A program made the translations under genes and the position numbers. The notes beneath the pieces were generated by a model. That model was not told the DNA's origin and did not search any database. It was given only the letters and a program-made list of their open reading frames with translations. 61,331 nt of DNA, taken from positions 1 to 61,331 of the forward strand of contig JAJXWM010000009.1 in assembly GCA_021781615.1 (NCBI GenBank). Direction: 5' to 3'. Of this stretch, positions 44,310-52,256 are shown piece after piece (position 1 is the stretch's first letter; every line of letters begins with the position of its first letter). Source of the stretch: Pseudomonadota bacterium (lineage in GTDB: Bacteria > Pseudomonadota > Gammaproteobacteria > UBA9339).

Positions 44310-44324
44310 GCGCTGCGGTCTTTT

Positions 44325-44417
44325 AACCTAAAAAGAGCAGTTGGAACCGTAGCGAGAGCGTTTTAGATTCATTATATTAAGCGCTCGCCGTAGGTTCCAA
44401 CTGCTCTTTTTAGGTTT
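44325..44417. repeat. Palindromic repeat, AGCAGTTGGAACC family (copy 2)
   Basis: The arms AACCTAAAAAGAGCAGTTGG and CCAACTGCTCTTTTTAGGTT pair perfectly. The core GCGAGAGCGTTTTAGATTCA is the same as at 9730. The element follows the DOT1-like gene by 16 bases and could be its terminator. Confidence 0.8.
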
Positions 44418-44426
44418 ATAGTTAAT

Positions 44427-44478
44427 ACCCAGCTCTGGGCCTAGCAAACAGCGCTTGATTCAGGCTGAATTGACGAGG
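44427..44478. repeat. Dispersed repeat related to 46815-46867
   Basis: ACCCAGCTCTGGGCCTAGCA is followed by AACAGCGCTTGATTCAGGCTG. The stretch is about 70% identical to 46815-46867, with the shared core GCAAACAGC-x-CTTG-xTTxAGGCTG. The remaining bases to 44547 show nothing recognisable. Confidence 0.45.
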
Positions 44479-44547
44479 GAACTGACACGTACTTTTCAAA
44501 TTGCGACTGTTTTCATTAGTCGGTATTTTGCTTTTTCGAATCCAGAT

Positions 44548-44898
44548 TTATTTTTTCCTTATTGTGTGCCAAATATTCGTAGTAATATTTAGTACTTCTA
44601 CACAGTCGTTGTAGATGTTTTTGGCTCCGGTTATTGAGTGGTCTACTGCTGTGCCTGCTGTCCTTCCAGCTAGATTTCCTAAAACTGCGCCTATAAACGT
44701 TCCGCCAAACGACAAAATAATCACGCCGGGTTTGCCAAGAATCTTGCTCATAAATACGTTATTGCAAGCGAATGATCCGGATCTTGCACCTAACCATCCT
44801 GCTACAATAGTACCAATTACACCACCTATAGCTGAAGCCGTAGTGCCGCCATATATAAGATTGATTTCTTTTTGTTTTAATTCGATGACTTTGTTCAT
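44548..44898 (-). CDS. Bacteriocin-like double-glycine peptide with glycine-zipper region
   Basis: The 116-residue precursor begins MNKVIELKQKEINLIYGG, a double-glycine leader. The mature part alternates Gly/Ala-rich hydrophobic segments (SAIGGVIGTIVAGWLGARSG and SFGGTFIGAVLGNLAGRTAG), as in class II bacteriocins and glycine-zipper membrane peptides, and ends KNIYNDCVEVLNITTNIWHT. Two cysteines are present in the mature region. A very strong Shine-Dalgarno (AAGGAGGTGG) precedes ATG 44898. No exporter or obvious immunity gene is adjacent. Palindromic repeats flank the gene on both sides. Confidence 0.65.
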   Translation of the reverse strand: MNKVIELKQKEINLIYGGTTASAIGGVIGTIVAGWLGARSGSFACNNVFMSKILGKPGVIILSFGGTFIGAVLGNLAGRTAGTAVDHSITGAKNIYNDCVEVLNITTNIWHTIRKK

Positions 44899-44948
44899 AA
44901 TCCACCTCCTTGTTTCTAAGCTGATAATTTAAAAATCTTCCATATTCT

Positions 44949-45022
44949 TAAAAAGAGCAGTTAGAATTACTGCGAGCGCTTAATATGACGAATCTCGTTA
45001 CGGTTCCAACTGCTCTTTTTAG
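44949..45022. repeat. Palindromic repeat, AGCAGTTGGAACC family (copy 3, degenerate)
   Basis: TTAAAAAGAGCAGTTAGAAT and CGGTTCCAACTGCTCTTTTT form the arms with mismatches. The core has TGCGAGCGCTTAATATGACG. It lies 51 bases upstream of the bacteriocin-like gene start, so the gene is bracketed by this copy and the one at 44325. Confidence 0.75.
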
Positions 45023-45140
45023 GATAAGAGGAATGGCATTATATCATAATGGTTGTTGGGGGGATAGTAGTAAGTGGTGGGCGAATTGACTCACATTAAA
45101 TGTTACCGAAAGTAAAGTAAGCTAGGGCGAAATATGTAAC

Positions 45141-45167
45141 TTGACCCTTTCCCTTTGAATCTATAGA
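45141..45167 (+). promoter_or_regulatory. Possible sigma-70 promoter of the rbfA operon
   Basis: TTGACC (45141-45146) and TATAGA (45162-45167) are spaced by 15 bases, slightly short, and end 22 bases before ATG 45190. This is the only promoter-like pair in the gap upstream of rbfA. Confidence 0.35.
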
Positions 45168-45189
45168 GTTATCACTACTGGTGAAACCT

Positions 45190-45558
45190 ATGGCCGATGA
45201 TAAACGCAAAAGAAGAATAGAAGAACTTATTCAGCGAGAGCTTGGTGGAGTTTTAATTAACTATCCACGCCACCCTCTTTTTACCAAAATTACGATTACG
45301 GCGGTGGAGGTATCTCCCGACTTGTCGGTGGCTAAAGTTTTTTTTAGTGTTTTTGATGGGGTTGATGTTGCTTTGGCTAAGAAGGCGTTGGACGATGAAT
45401 CCAAATTTCTTAGAAAAACTTTGGCGCATGATGTTAATTTACGTATAACTCCGCGGTTTAACTTTTTCTATGACGAATCTATTAAGCGCAGTATGAAACT
45501 TTCTAAGTTAATTGATGCCGCTATCGCTAGTGATGAGAGTAGGCACCATGAAACATAA
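45190..45558 (+). CDS. rbfA: Ribosome-binding factor A
   Basis: RbfA is a 30S maturation factor needed for cold adaptation. The 122-residue protein begins MADDKRKRRIEELIQREL and shows the KH-type fold with ITITAVEVSPDLSVAKVFFSVF and RITPRFNFFYDESIKRS. GTG 45181 (three extra residues) is the alternative start. infB, almost always directly upstream, is missing. The 3' end overlaps the truB start by 11 bases. Confidence 0.93.
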   Translation: MADDKRKRRIEELIQRELGGVLINYPRHPLFTKITITAVEVSPDLSVAKVFFSVFDGVDVALAKKALDDESKFLRKTLAHDVNLRITPRFNFFYDESIKRSMKLSKLIDAAIASDESRHHET

Positions 45559-46453
45559 TCTTGGTGGAATTTTATTATTGGACAAACCTCTAGGTTTTAC
45601 CTCTAATGATGCTTTGCAGGTAGTAAAAAAACTTTTTCGGGCGAATAAGGTTGGTCATACCGGCAGCCTCGATCCCAACGCTAGTGGTATGTTGCCTCTT
45701 TGTTTTGGTGAGGCAACAAAATTTTCTCAGTTTTTACTTGAAGCAGACAAACGTTATCTTGTTACTGGTAAATTAGGGGAGATTACTGCCAGCGGTGATA
45801 GCGAAACTCCGGTTACCGACAAAAGGGAGGTTAAAAAAATCAGCGCTAAGGATTTTGAAGTGGTGCTGGATAAGTTTCGTGGTAAGATTTCACAAATCCC
45901 TCCAATGTATTCAGCGATTAAACATAAAGGACAGCCTTTGTACAAGTTGGTGCGGCAAGGGATTGAAGTTGAGCGTAGTCCAAGAGAACTTAGTATTTAT
46001 AATCTTCAACTTCTTGAATTTAAAGATAATTTAATGGAGTTTGATATACATTGTAGCAAGGGTACATATGTCCGCACGTTAATCGTAGATATTGGTGAAG
46101 CTTTAGGGTGTGGTGCCCATGTTGTTGCTCTTAGGCGCTTAGAGGTTGGTTCATATCGTCAGGACGGGATGGTTACATTAGAAAAACTGCGGGAATTAGC
46201 GGCTAAAAGCGAATATGAAGAGCTAAATAAGTTTCTTTTGCCAATAGAAACAATGGTGGCTGAAATGCCAGAGGTAAGTTTAACTAACGATATGATTTAT
46301 TACGCTTTTTCTGGGCAATCGATCTTGGTGCCACATAGTCCTGGTCTTGGCTTGGTTAAACTCAAAAGCAAAGATGGTAAATTTTTGGGGGTCGGCGAGG
46401 TCATGTCTGATGGCAAAATTATCCCACGGAAAATGATCAGGGGTGGTCGCTAG
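45548..46453 (+). CDS. truB: tRNA pseudouridine-55 synthase TruB
   Basis: The 301-residue protein makes pseudouridine 55 in tRNAs. GILLLDKPLGFTSNDALQVV, the catalytic aspartate in VGHTGSLDPNASGMLPLCFG, IPPMYSAIKHKGQPLYKL and YVRTLIVDIGEALGCGAHVV are diagnostic. A C-terminal PUA-like segment follows. ATG 45548 is chosen because the protein then starts at the family N-terminus and AGTAGG lies just upstream. Longer in-frame starts lie inside rbfA. Confidence 0.95.
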   Translation: MKHNLGGILLLDKPLGFTSNDALQVVKKLFRANKVGHTGSLDPNASGMLPLCFGEATKFSQFLLEADKRYLVTGKLGEITASGDSETPVTDKREVKKISAKDFEVVLDKFRGKISQIPPMYSAIKHKGQPLYKLVRQGIEVERSPRELSIYNLQLLEFKDNLMEFDIHCSKGTYVRTLIVDIGEALGCGAHVVALRRLEVGSYRQDGMVTLEKLRELAAKSEYEELNKFLLPIETMVAEMPEVSLTNDMIYYAFSGQSILVPHSPGLGLVKLKSKDGKFLGVGEVMSDGKIIPRKMIRGGR

Positions 46454-46528
46454 TTTTTTAAAATAAAATCGGGTATCATGCGAACAATTTTTCCCAGTTA
46501 ATGAAGTTAAATTAGGAGCATCTAGTGT

Positions 46529-46756
46529 ATGGCAAATAAAAATTCAAAGGCTGCAAAGAGTGCTAGTGGTAAGTATTATGTTGACACTAATTGTATCAGC
46601 TGCGGACAATGTATTGATATTGCAGGGGATTTTTTTAAAGAAGACGTTGGTGGTGGAGTTTACGTAAAGGCGCAGCCTACCTCTGACGAGGGTGTTGCTC
46701 TATGTGAGCAGGCACTTTCAAATTGCCCTGTAGAAGCTATCGGTAATGATGGCTAG
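46529..46756 (+). CDS. Single-cluster [4Fe-4S] ferredoxin
   Basis: The 75-residue protein has the ligand set C-x2-C-x2-C (NCISCGQC) and a distal CPVEAI, so one [4Fe-4S] cluster. It resembles the Bacillus/Thermotoga-type small ferredoxins (YVDTNCISCGQCIDIAGDFF). It lies between truB and rpsO, an unusual place. Its redox partner is unknown. A weak Shine-Dalgarno (TTAGGAG) lies 10 bases before the ATG. Confidence 0.9.
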   Translation: MANKNSKAAKSASGKYYVDTNCISCGQCIDIAGDFFKEDVGGGVYVKAQPTSDEGVALCEQALSNCPVEAIGNDG

Positions 46757-47073
46757 TTTATACAATCCTGTTGTTTTTGTTATAGGGTATAGAATTGTAT
46801 GCTCAAACGTGCTAACCCAGGCCCTGCACCTCGCAAACAGCTCTTGGTTTAGGCTGGGCTGGTGAGGTCTTGTGCTCTTCGAGCTTTTTATTGTACAAGG
46901 TATAGAATTGTATAATCAAACGTGCTAACGTATTATTACTTTGTTTTCTGTGAATGACAACGGTTGGCAGAGGGTAGGCGCAGCGTATTATCCAGGTCGA
47001 ATTTTTTTCTAATTCTAGTATACGTTCTCCGGTTTTTGCGCATTTGTTTAATTTTTTAAAATAGAGAGGTTTT
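46757..47073. other. rpsO upstream region with a direct repeat and a dispersed element
   Basis: A 31-base direct repeat, GGTATAGAATTGTAT-x2-TCAAACGTGCTAAC, occurs at 46786-46816 and 46899-46929 with two mismatches. It flanks a segment (46815-46867) related to the repeat at 44427. The arrangement looks like an insertion that duplicated its target, or a duplicated promoter segment with TATAAT at the second copy. The rpsO Shine-Dalgarno AGAGAGG is at the right end. Confidence 0.5.
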
Positions 47074-47343
47074 ATGTCATTGTCACCTGCCCTAAAGGCA
47101 CAGATTGTAGAGGAATATGGAATAACAGATGGAGATACCGGCTCACCAGAAGTGCAAATTGCACTTTTGACCAACGATATTAGTCAGCTTACCGAGCATT
47201 TTAAGTCGCATGTCAAAGATCATCATTCTCGTCGTGGTCTAATTCGTAAAGTTAATTTACGACGTAGATTACTCGATTATTTAAAAGGCAAAGATGCTGA
47301 AAGATATCGTAGTATTGTTACCCGCTTGAATTTGCGTGGTTAA
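47074..47343 (+). CDS. rpsO: 30S ribosomal protein S15 (uS15)
   Basis: The 89-residue protein is exactly the usual length of S15, which binds 16S rRNA helices 20-22 early in 30S assembly. [39 protein letters not shown] and [20 protein letters not shown] are universally conserved. It is followed by pnp, the standard order. Confidence 0.97.
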   Translation: MSLSPALKAQIVEEYGITDGDTGSPEVQIALLTNDISQLTEHFKSHVKDHHSRRGLIRKVNLRRRLLDYLKGKDAERYRSIVTRLNLRG

Positions 47344-47379
47344 AATTTTTTAAAAATAATTTTAGGAAGTATAGTTATA

Positions 47380-49482
47380 ATGAAATATATCAAGAAATCT
47401 TTTCAATATGGAGACCAGATCATTACTTTAGAAACCGGTGCTATTGCTCGGCAAGCAACTAGTGCGGTGGTAGTGAGTATGGGAGATACAGTAGTGCTTG
47501 TAACCGCTGTCGCTGAGAAAGAGGCTTCCGTCGACCGTGATTTTTTCCCCCTAACTGTTAACTATCAAGAGCGTTATTATTCTAACGGTCGGTTACCAGG
47601 TGGTTTTATGAAAAGGGAAGGGCGGCCAAGTACCCAGGAAACACTAACTTCCCGTTTGATTGATCGACCTTTGCGTCCGTCATTTCCAGAAGGTTTTACG
47701 AACGAAGTGCAAGTGGTTGCAACTGTGATGTCACTTGATCCAGAGATTTTGCCTGATGTTCCAGCGTTGATTGGCGCAGCAGCAGCGCTAGAGATTTCTG
47801 GTATTCCATTTAATGGTCCCTTGGCTTGTGCCAGAGTAGGGTACAAAGATGGTAACTATTTTCTTAATCCAACAGCTAAACAGCTAAAAGAACTAGATTT
47901 AGATTTGATAGTAGCTGGTACGAAAACTGCGATTTTGATGGTTGAATCAGAAGCAAAAGAATTGTCTGAAAAAATCATGCTTGAAGCGGTTATGTTTGGG
48001 CATAAAAATATGCAAGTGGTCCTTGATGCTATTAGAGAGTTCGCTGCGGATGTTGGTAAGCCAAAATGGGATTTTAAACCGTCGGCTGCACATCAGGATT
48101 TAGTTAATAAGGTAAAGAATGCGGTAGAGGCAGATTTGAACGCTGCTTATGCTATTACTGATAAGATAACCCGTCATCCAAAATTGGAAGATGTTCGTAA
48201 GCGCGCAGTTGAGCTTTTTGTTTCTGAAAAAGCAGATAGCGTTGTAACCAAAGAACATATAACCAACATTATATTTGAATTAGAGAGCAAAATAGTACGT
48301 GGTCGAATTTTAGATGGTCTTCCCCGTATCGATGGTCGTGATAAAAAAACGGTTAGGCCTATTGATATTAGTTTGGGGTTGTTACCACGAGCTCACGGTT
48401 CAGCAGTTTTTACTCGGGGCGAAACTCAAGCGATTGTTGTTACAACTTTAGGTACCGATGGGGATGCGCAGATAATTGATGTTCCTGCTGGTGAAAGCAG
48501 CGAAACATTTATGCTTCATTATAATTTTCCTCCATATTGTACCGGTGAAGTAGGAATGATCGGCAGTCCTCGTCGACGTGAAATTGGGCATGGAAATTTA
48601 GCTAAGAGAGCGCTGCAAGCTGTTATTCCAAGTAAAGATGCATTTCCTTATGTTCTTCGTGTAGTGTCAGAAATTACCGAGTCGAATGGATCTAGTTCTA
48701 TGGCTTCGGTATGTGGTGGAAGTCTTGCTCTGATGGATGCTGGAGTTCCGATTAAGGCTCCGGTAGCTGGTATTGCTATGGGGTTAATCAAAGAAGGGGA
48801 TCGTTTCGCAGTTTTAACTGACATTTTAGGTGATGAAGACCATTTGGGTGATATGGATTTTAAAGTAGCAGGAACCGCTGATGGTATTACTGCTTTACAA
48901 ATGGATATCAAAATCGATGGTATTACGGAAGAGATTATGCAGATAGCTCTTGCTCAAGCAAAAGATGCTAGACTTCATATTTTCAACCTAATGCATGCCA
49001 AAATAGCTACTGCGCGGGAACATATTTCTGATTTTGCCCCGCGGATTACAACCATGAAAATTAATCCAGAAAAAATTCGTGATGTTATTGGTAAGGGTGG
49101 AGTAGTGATTCGTGGACTTGTTGAAGAAACCGGAGCTACAATTGATATTAAAGATGATGGTACAGTAATGATAGCCTCAGTGGATAGGGCTGCTGCAGCT
49201 GAAGCAAAACGTCGAATTGAGATGATAACCGCAGAAGCAGAGGTGGGTAAAATTTATACTGGAAAAGTTACAAAAATTATGGATTTTGGTGCGGTCGTTT
49301 CAATTTTGCCTAATAAAGATGGTTTGGTTCATATCTCTCAGATTTCATCTAAGAGGGTTAATGATGTCCGCGAATATTTACAAGAGGGGCAAGAGGTAAA
49401 AGTTAAAGTTATTGAGGTAGATAGAGCGGGTAAGGTAAGATTGAGTATTAAAGAAGCTATAGAAGCTATAGAATCTATATGA
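47380..49482 (+). CDS. pnp: Polyribonucleotide nucleotidyltransferase
   Basis: This phosphorolytic 3'-5' exoribonuclease is part of the RNA degradosome. The 700 residues comprise two RNase PH cores (the second active, with [16 protein letters not shown] and [16 protein letters not shown]), a KH domain ([20 protein letters not shown], about 565-584) and an S1 domain ([20 protein letters not shown]) ending [15 protein letters not shown]. It is directly downstream of rpsO, as usual. Confidence 0.97.
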   Translation: MKYIKKSFQYGDQIITLETGAIARQATSAVVVSMGDTVVLVTAVAEKEASVDRDFFPLTVNYQERYYSNGRLPGGFMKREGRPSTQETLTSRLIDRPLRPSFPEGFTNEVQVVATVMSLDPEILPDVPALIGAAAALEISGIPFNGPLACARVGYKDGNYFLNPTAKQLKELDLDLIVAGTKTAILMVESEAKELSEKIMLEAVMFGHKNMQVVLDAIREFAADVGKPKWDFKPSAAHQDLVNKVKNAVEADLNAAYAITDKITRHPKLEDVRKRAVELFVSEKADSVVTKEHITNIIFELESKIVRGRILDGLPRIDGRDKKTVRPIDISLGLLPRAHGSAVFTRGETQAIVVTTLGTDGDAQIIDVPAGESSETFMLHYNFPPYCTGEVGMIGSPRRREIGHGNLAKRALQAVIPSKDAFPYVLRVVSEITESNGSSSMASVCGGSLALMDAGVPIKAPVAGIAMGLIKEGDRFAVLTDILGDEDHLGDMDFKVAGTADGITALQMDIKIDGITEEIMQIALAQAKDARLHIFNLMHAKIATAREHISDFAPRITTMKINPEKIRDVIGKGGVVIRGLVEETGATIDIKDDGTVMIASVDRAAAAEAKRRIEMITAEAEVGKIYTGKVTKIMDFGAVVSILPNKDGLVHISQISSKRVNDVREYLQEGQEVKVKVIEVDRAGKVRLSIKEAIEAIESI

Positions 49483-49491
49483 TAGGTTTTT

Positions 49492-49521
49492 ACTCTGCGT
49501 AAAAGCCATTTTATGCAGAGT
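49492..49521 (+). terminator. Terminator hairpin after pnp
   Basis: ACTCTGCGTAAAA and TTTTATGCAGAGT pair around a four-base loop, followed by ATGTTTCTTTG. It begins nine bases after the pnp stop codon. Confidence 0.65.
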
Positions 49522-49596
49522 ATGTTTCTTTGATATTTTATTTAGAGCCCGATCTTTGTTAGTATGATCGTAGTACTTTTATTACGGTGAAGCGAA

Positions 49597-51723
49597 ATGG
49601 ATTTTAAGGCAAAACTACCGTTTAAAATGGCAGAACGTCTGCCCAATACAAAGCTTAGCATTCGGCTAAGTATTCTTAGTATCGTCCTTATTTTACTGAT
49701 CGGTGTTTCTATTTTAATTATTGGGGTTAATTATTTTACCCTCAATGTTATTTTAGTTGAGTCGGCAAAAAATTCTTTAGTGCAAACGACGGGTAGAGTT
49801 GCTGAGCAAGTCGGCAGTTATTTAAAACCGTTAAATAGTAACATTGCTACTGCTTCCCGGATGTTTAATTTAGGGGTAACTAATCCTCAGGACCCCGATT
49901 TCACCAAATTTTTATATAGTTTGATTGTGGATGATAGGAACTTAGTTGGCGCTTATTGGGGTGATGTTCATGGTAATAATTATTTGGTGAATAGGGATCC
50001 TAATGGTTTTTACGAAGAGATTATTTTGCGGAATGACAGTAATAGAGTGCTCTCTGCTACTAAACGGTATTTAGGACCTCAGGGTGATTTATTGTCTGCC
50101 GGAGTAGTAGAAAATCCTAAGTTCGATCCTCGGACGCGGCCGTGGTATCAACAAGCAGAAAAGCGGAAAGGGTTGACGTGGGTAGTTTATCGTTTTGTTG
50201 CTGTTGGTAATCAACCGGCACAATATGGAGTTACTTCAGCTTTTCCTGTTTATGATACTAATGGAAAACTGCTGGGGGTTTTTGGTATTGATATGTTGCT
50301 TGGTACTGTTTCCGATTATGTCGCAAATATAAAACTTACGGATAATAGTTTTATTTTTGTAATGAACCTCAACAAAGGTAATCTTATCGCTGCCTATACT
50401 GAACAGCGGCATTTACTAAATTTTGATCTTGCGCCAGATATTACTGATATCAACATTGCTTGGTTAAGGAAAGCGTTTGAGCTTTATAAAAGAAAGCCTG
50501 CATCACCATTTGTTTATACTTTAGATAAAAAAAATTATATTGCCGCTTATGAGAAAATACCAAGCGCAAAAAGCGATGATCCATGGGTGGTTGCTATTAT
50601 CACGCCTGTAGATGATATCGTTGCTCCTTTATTGAGAAATGTTTTAACTAGTGTGGTTCTTACGACTCTTGCTCTTTTGTTTGGTGTTATCATGGCATCT
50701 TTTTTTGCATCAAGCCTTAGTCGACCAATCAAAGCCCTGGCGCAAGATGCTAACTTAATTTGTCAATTGCAATTAGCAAGCATTAAGCATCTATTTTCTA
50801 GAATTCAAGAGATTGCTGATATGGCTGATGCTTTTATCAAGATGAGAAATGCTTTGTATTCTTTCCAGCGTTATATGCCGATAACTTTAGTAAAGAAGTT
50901 AATTCTTAGCAACAAAATAGCAGCGGTTGGTGGCGAGGCAAAAGAGCTGACTTTATTTTTTAGTGATATTAGAGATTTTACTCAGTTGTCGGAGAATTTT
51001 GATCCAGAAAAGTTAATGCAGTATCTATCAGAATACTTGCAGCATGTAACTAGAGTCATAATTGAGACGCAGGGTACGATTGATAAATATGTTGGTGATG
51101 GGGTGGTGGCATTTTGGGGGGCGCCAATTGATGATCTTGATCATACGCTACACGCTTGCCGCGCGGCATTACACGTCCAGGAAGAATTAAAGCAGTTGAA
51201 TATTAAATGGCGGGAAGAAGGTAAACCTGAAGTTGATACCCGTTTTGGTATTAGTTGTGGGAGGGTGGTTGTTGGCAATGTCGGATCTGATGATCGTTTG
51301 AGTTATACCTCTTTGGGTGATCCCGTGAATCTTGCTAGTCGTTTGGAAGGATTAAACAAGGTGTATGGAACTGCAATCATGGTTAGTGAATTTGTCTACG
51401 AAAAAGTAAAAGATAAATTCCAATTCCGTTTATTAGATAGGGTGGCAGTTAAAGGGAAGACTCATGGTGTTTACGTTTATGAGCTTTTAGGGGAATTAGG
51501 TTCTACGCACGATATGTTATGGGAACAGTATAACCAAGAATTTTACGTAGCATTTTCTAGCTATGAAAAAGGTTATTGGCAAAATGCTTTGCATTTATTT
51601 AGAGAATTGAGTGAAAAATATCCTGACGATCAAGTAGTAAAAATATTTATCTATCGCTGCATTAGTTTTATTGATAATCCACCGCGTGACTGGAACGGAG
51701 TTTGGATTATGGATGAAAAGTAG
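49597..51723 (+). CDS. dCACHE-type class III adenylate cyclase
   Basis: The 708-residue sensor cyclase probably makes cAMP. A cytoplasmic N-terminus and membrane helix (about 27-52) lead to a periplasmic double-CACHE sensor (about 60-335, with DPRTRPWYQQAEKRKGLTW typical of the family). A second helix (about 347-371), a HAMP-like linker (SLSRPIKALAQDA) and the cyclase domain (about 445-630) follow. LFFSDIRDFTQLSENF and KYVGDGVVAFWGAPI hold the metal aspartates, and YTSLGDPVNLASRLEGL is adenylate-type. The tail ends NPPRDWNGVW, shared with the cyclase at 29045. Its last codons overlap a small peptide gene at 51713. Confidence 0.9.
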   Translation: MDFKAKLPFKMAERLPNTKLSIRLSILSIVLILLIGVSILIIGVNYFTLNVILVESAKNSLVQTTGRVAEQVGSYLKPLNSNIATASRMFNLGVTNPQDPDFTKFLYSLIVDDRNLVGAYWGDVHGNNYLVNRDPNGFYEEIILRNDSNRVLSATKRYLGPQGDLLSAGVVENPKFDPRTRPWYQQAEKRKGLTWVVYRFVAVGNQPAQYGVTSAFPVYDTNGKLLGVFGIDMLLGTVSDYVANIKLTDNSFIFVMNLNKGNLIAAYTEQRHLLNFDLAPDITDINIAWLRKAFELYKRKPASPFVYTLDKKNYIAAYEKIPSAKSDDPWVVAIITPVDDIVAPLLRNVLTSVVLTTLALLFGVIMASFFASSLSRPIKALAQDANLICQLQLASIKHLFSRIQEIADMADAFIKMRNALYSFQRYMPITLVKKLILSNKIAAVGGEAKELTLFFSDIRDFTQLSENFDPEKLMQYLSEYLQHVTRVIIETQGTIDKYVGDGVVAFWGAPIDDLDHTLHACRAALHVQEELKQLNIKWREEGKPEVDTRFGISCGRVVVGNVGSDDRLSYTSLGDPVNLASRLEGLNKVYGTAIMVSEFVYEKVKDKFQFRLLDRVAVKGKTHGVYVYELLGELGSTHDMLWEQYNQEFYVAFSSYEKGYWQNALHLFRELSEKYPDDQVVKIFIYRCISFIDNPPRDWNGVWIMDEK

Positions 51724-51989
51724 TTATAAAATAATAGCAGAGGTTTTTAGGATAAAAGAAATATGTAATGTTGATATTAGTATGTGTTATGGTGGGAAAG
51801 GTGAATGTCATTGTGGGGGGAACTAAAGATCCTGCAGAGATTATATATGGTTCATTTAGGAAAATTACGTCAGACGAAGCTGCGTGTAGGCATTGGTGTG
51901 TTGAAACAAAGGGCGGGGCAGGATGGGAGTTTATAAGTAGTAATCCGTTCAAACCTCTTCATTGGGATAGCCAATATTTGCTGTACTAG
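51713..51989 (+). pseudogene. Frameshifted double-glycine Cys-rich peptide precursor 3
   Basis: ATG 51713, inside the end of the cyclase gene, has GGAG eight bases upstream. It encodes a leader ending ISMCYGG, then KGECHCGGN and a stop (51826). In the frame one base further on, right after the G6 tract at 51815-51820, the sequence continues TKDPAEIIYGSFRKITSDEA and then ACRHWC to a stop at 51989. Removing one G joins them into about 91 residues with the same CxC...EAxCxxxC pattern as the genes at 10013 and 10458. Its C-terminal codons overlap a recombinase scrap on the other strand, so the tail may be secondary. It could be decayed, phase-variable or a sequence error. Confidence 0.5.
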
Positions 51990-52115
51990 GGATAACATTA
52001 CTGGTATTTGATAGGAGATATAGTTCATAAAAGAACGGACGGCTGCTAATCTTGCATTTCTTGTGCGTATTGTGTTTTTAAGGTACCCAAGAGGTTTATT
52101 GCTTATATAGCTCAA
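51870..52115 (-). pseudogene. Tyrosine recombinase scrap (core-binding domain)
   Basis: On the minus strand the frame reads NLSYISNKPLGYLKNT, then IRTRNARLAAVRSFMNYISY and LVQQILAIPMKRFERIT. The pattern 'TRNARLAAIRSFFRYVxxxxP...QxVLAIPxKRxxR' is diagnostic of the SAM-like core-binding domain of a widespread transposon-type tyrosine recombinase. The catalytic domain is absent. The last part overlaps peptide gene 3. The rest of the gap to 52196 shows nothing more. Confidence 0.65.
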
Positions 52116-52196
52116 ATTGAGCAGAGTGAAGCTCAGGTTTAGAAGGCAGTTTCTTAGAAATTATATAGGAAGGTAGATATTACGAATTAAATAATC

Positions 52197-52231
52197 ACGA
52201 TTCCCGCTTTTTTTAAAAAAGCGGGAATCGT
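52197..52231. terminator. Perfect 17-bp palindrome, terminator of the NLS-like protein gene
   Basis: ACGATTCCCGCTTTTTT and AAAAAAGCGGGAATCGT pair around a single T. It lies 26 bases past the stop of the minus-strand gene. It shares ATTCCCGC...GCGGGAAT with the MITE at 37553, so it may derive from a dRS3-type palindrome. Confidence 0.6.
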
Positions 52232-52256
52232 TGAAAAATTACTGAAAAGGTTGCTC

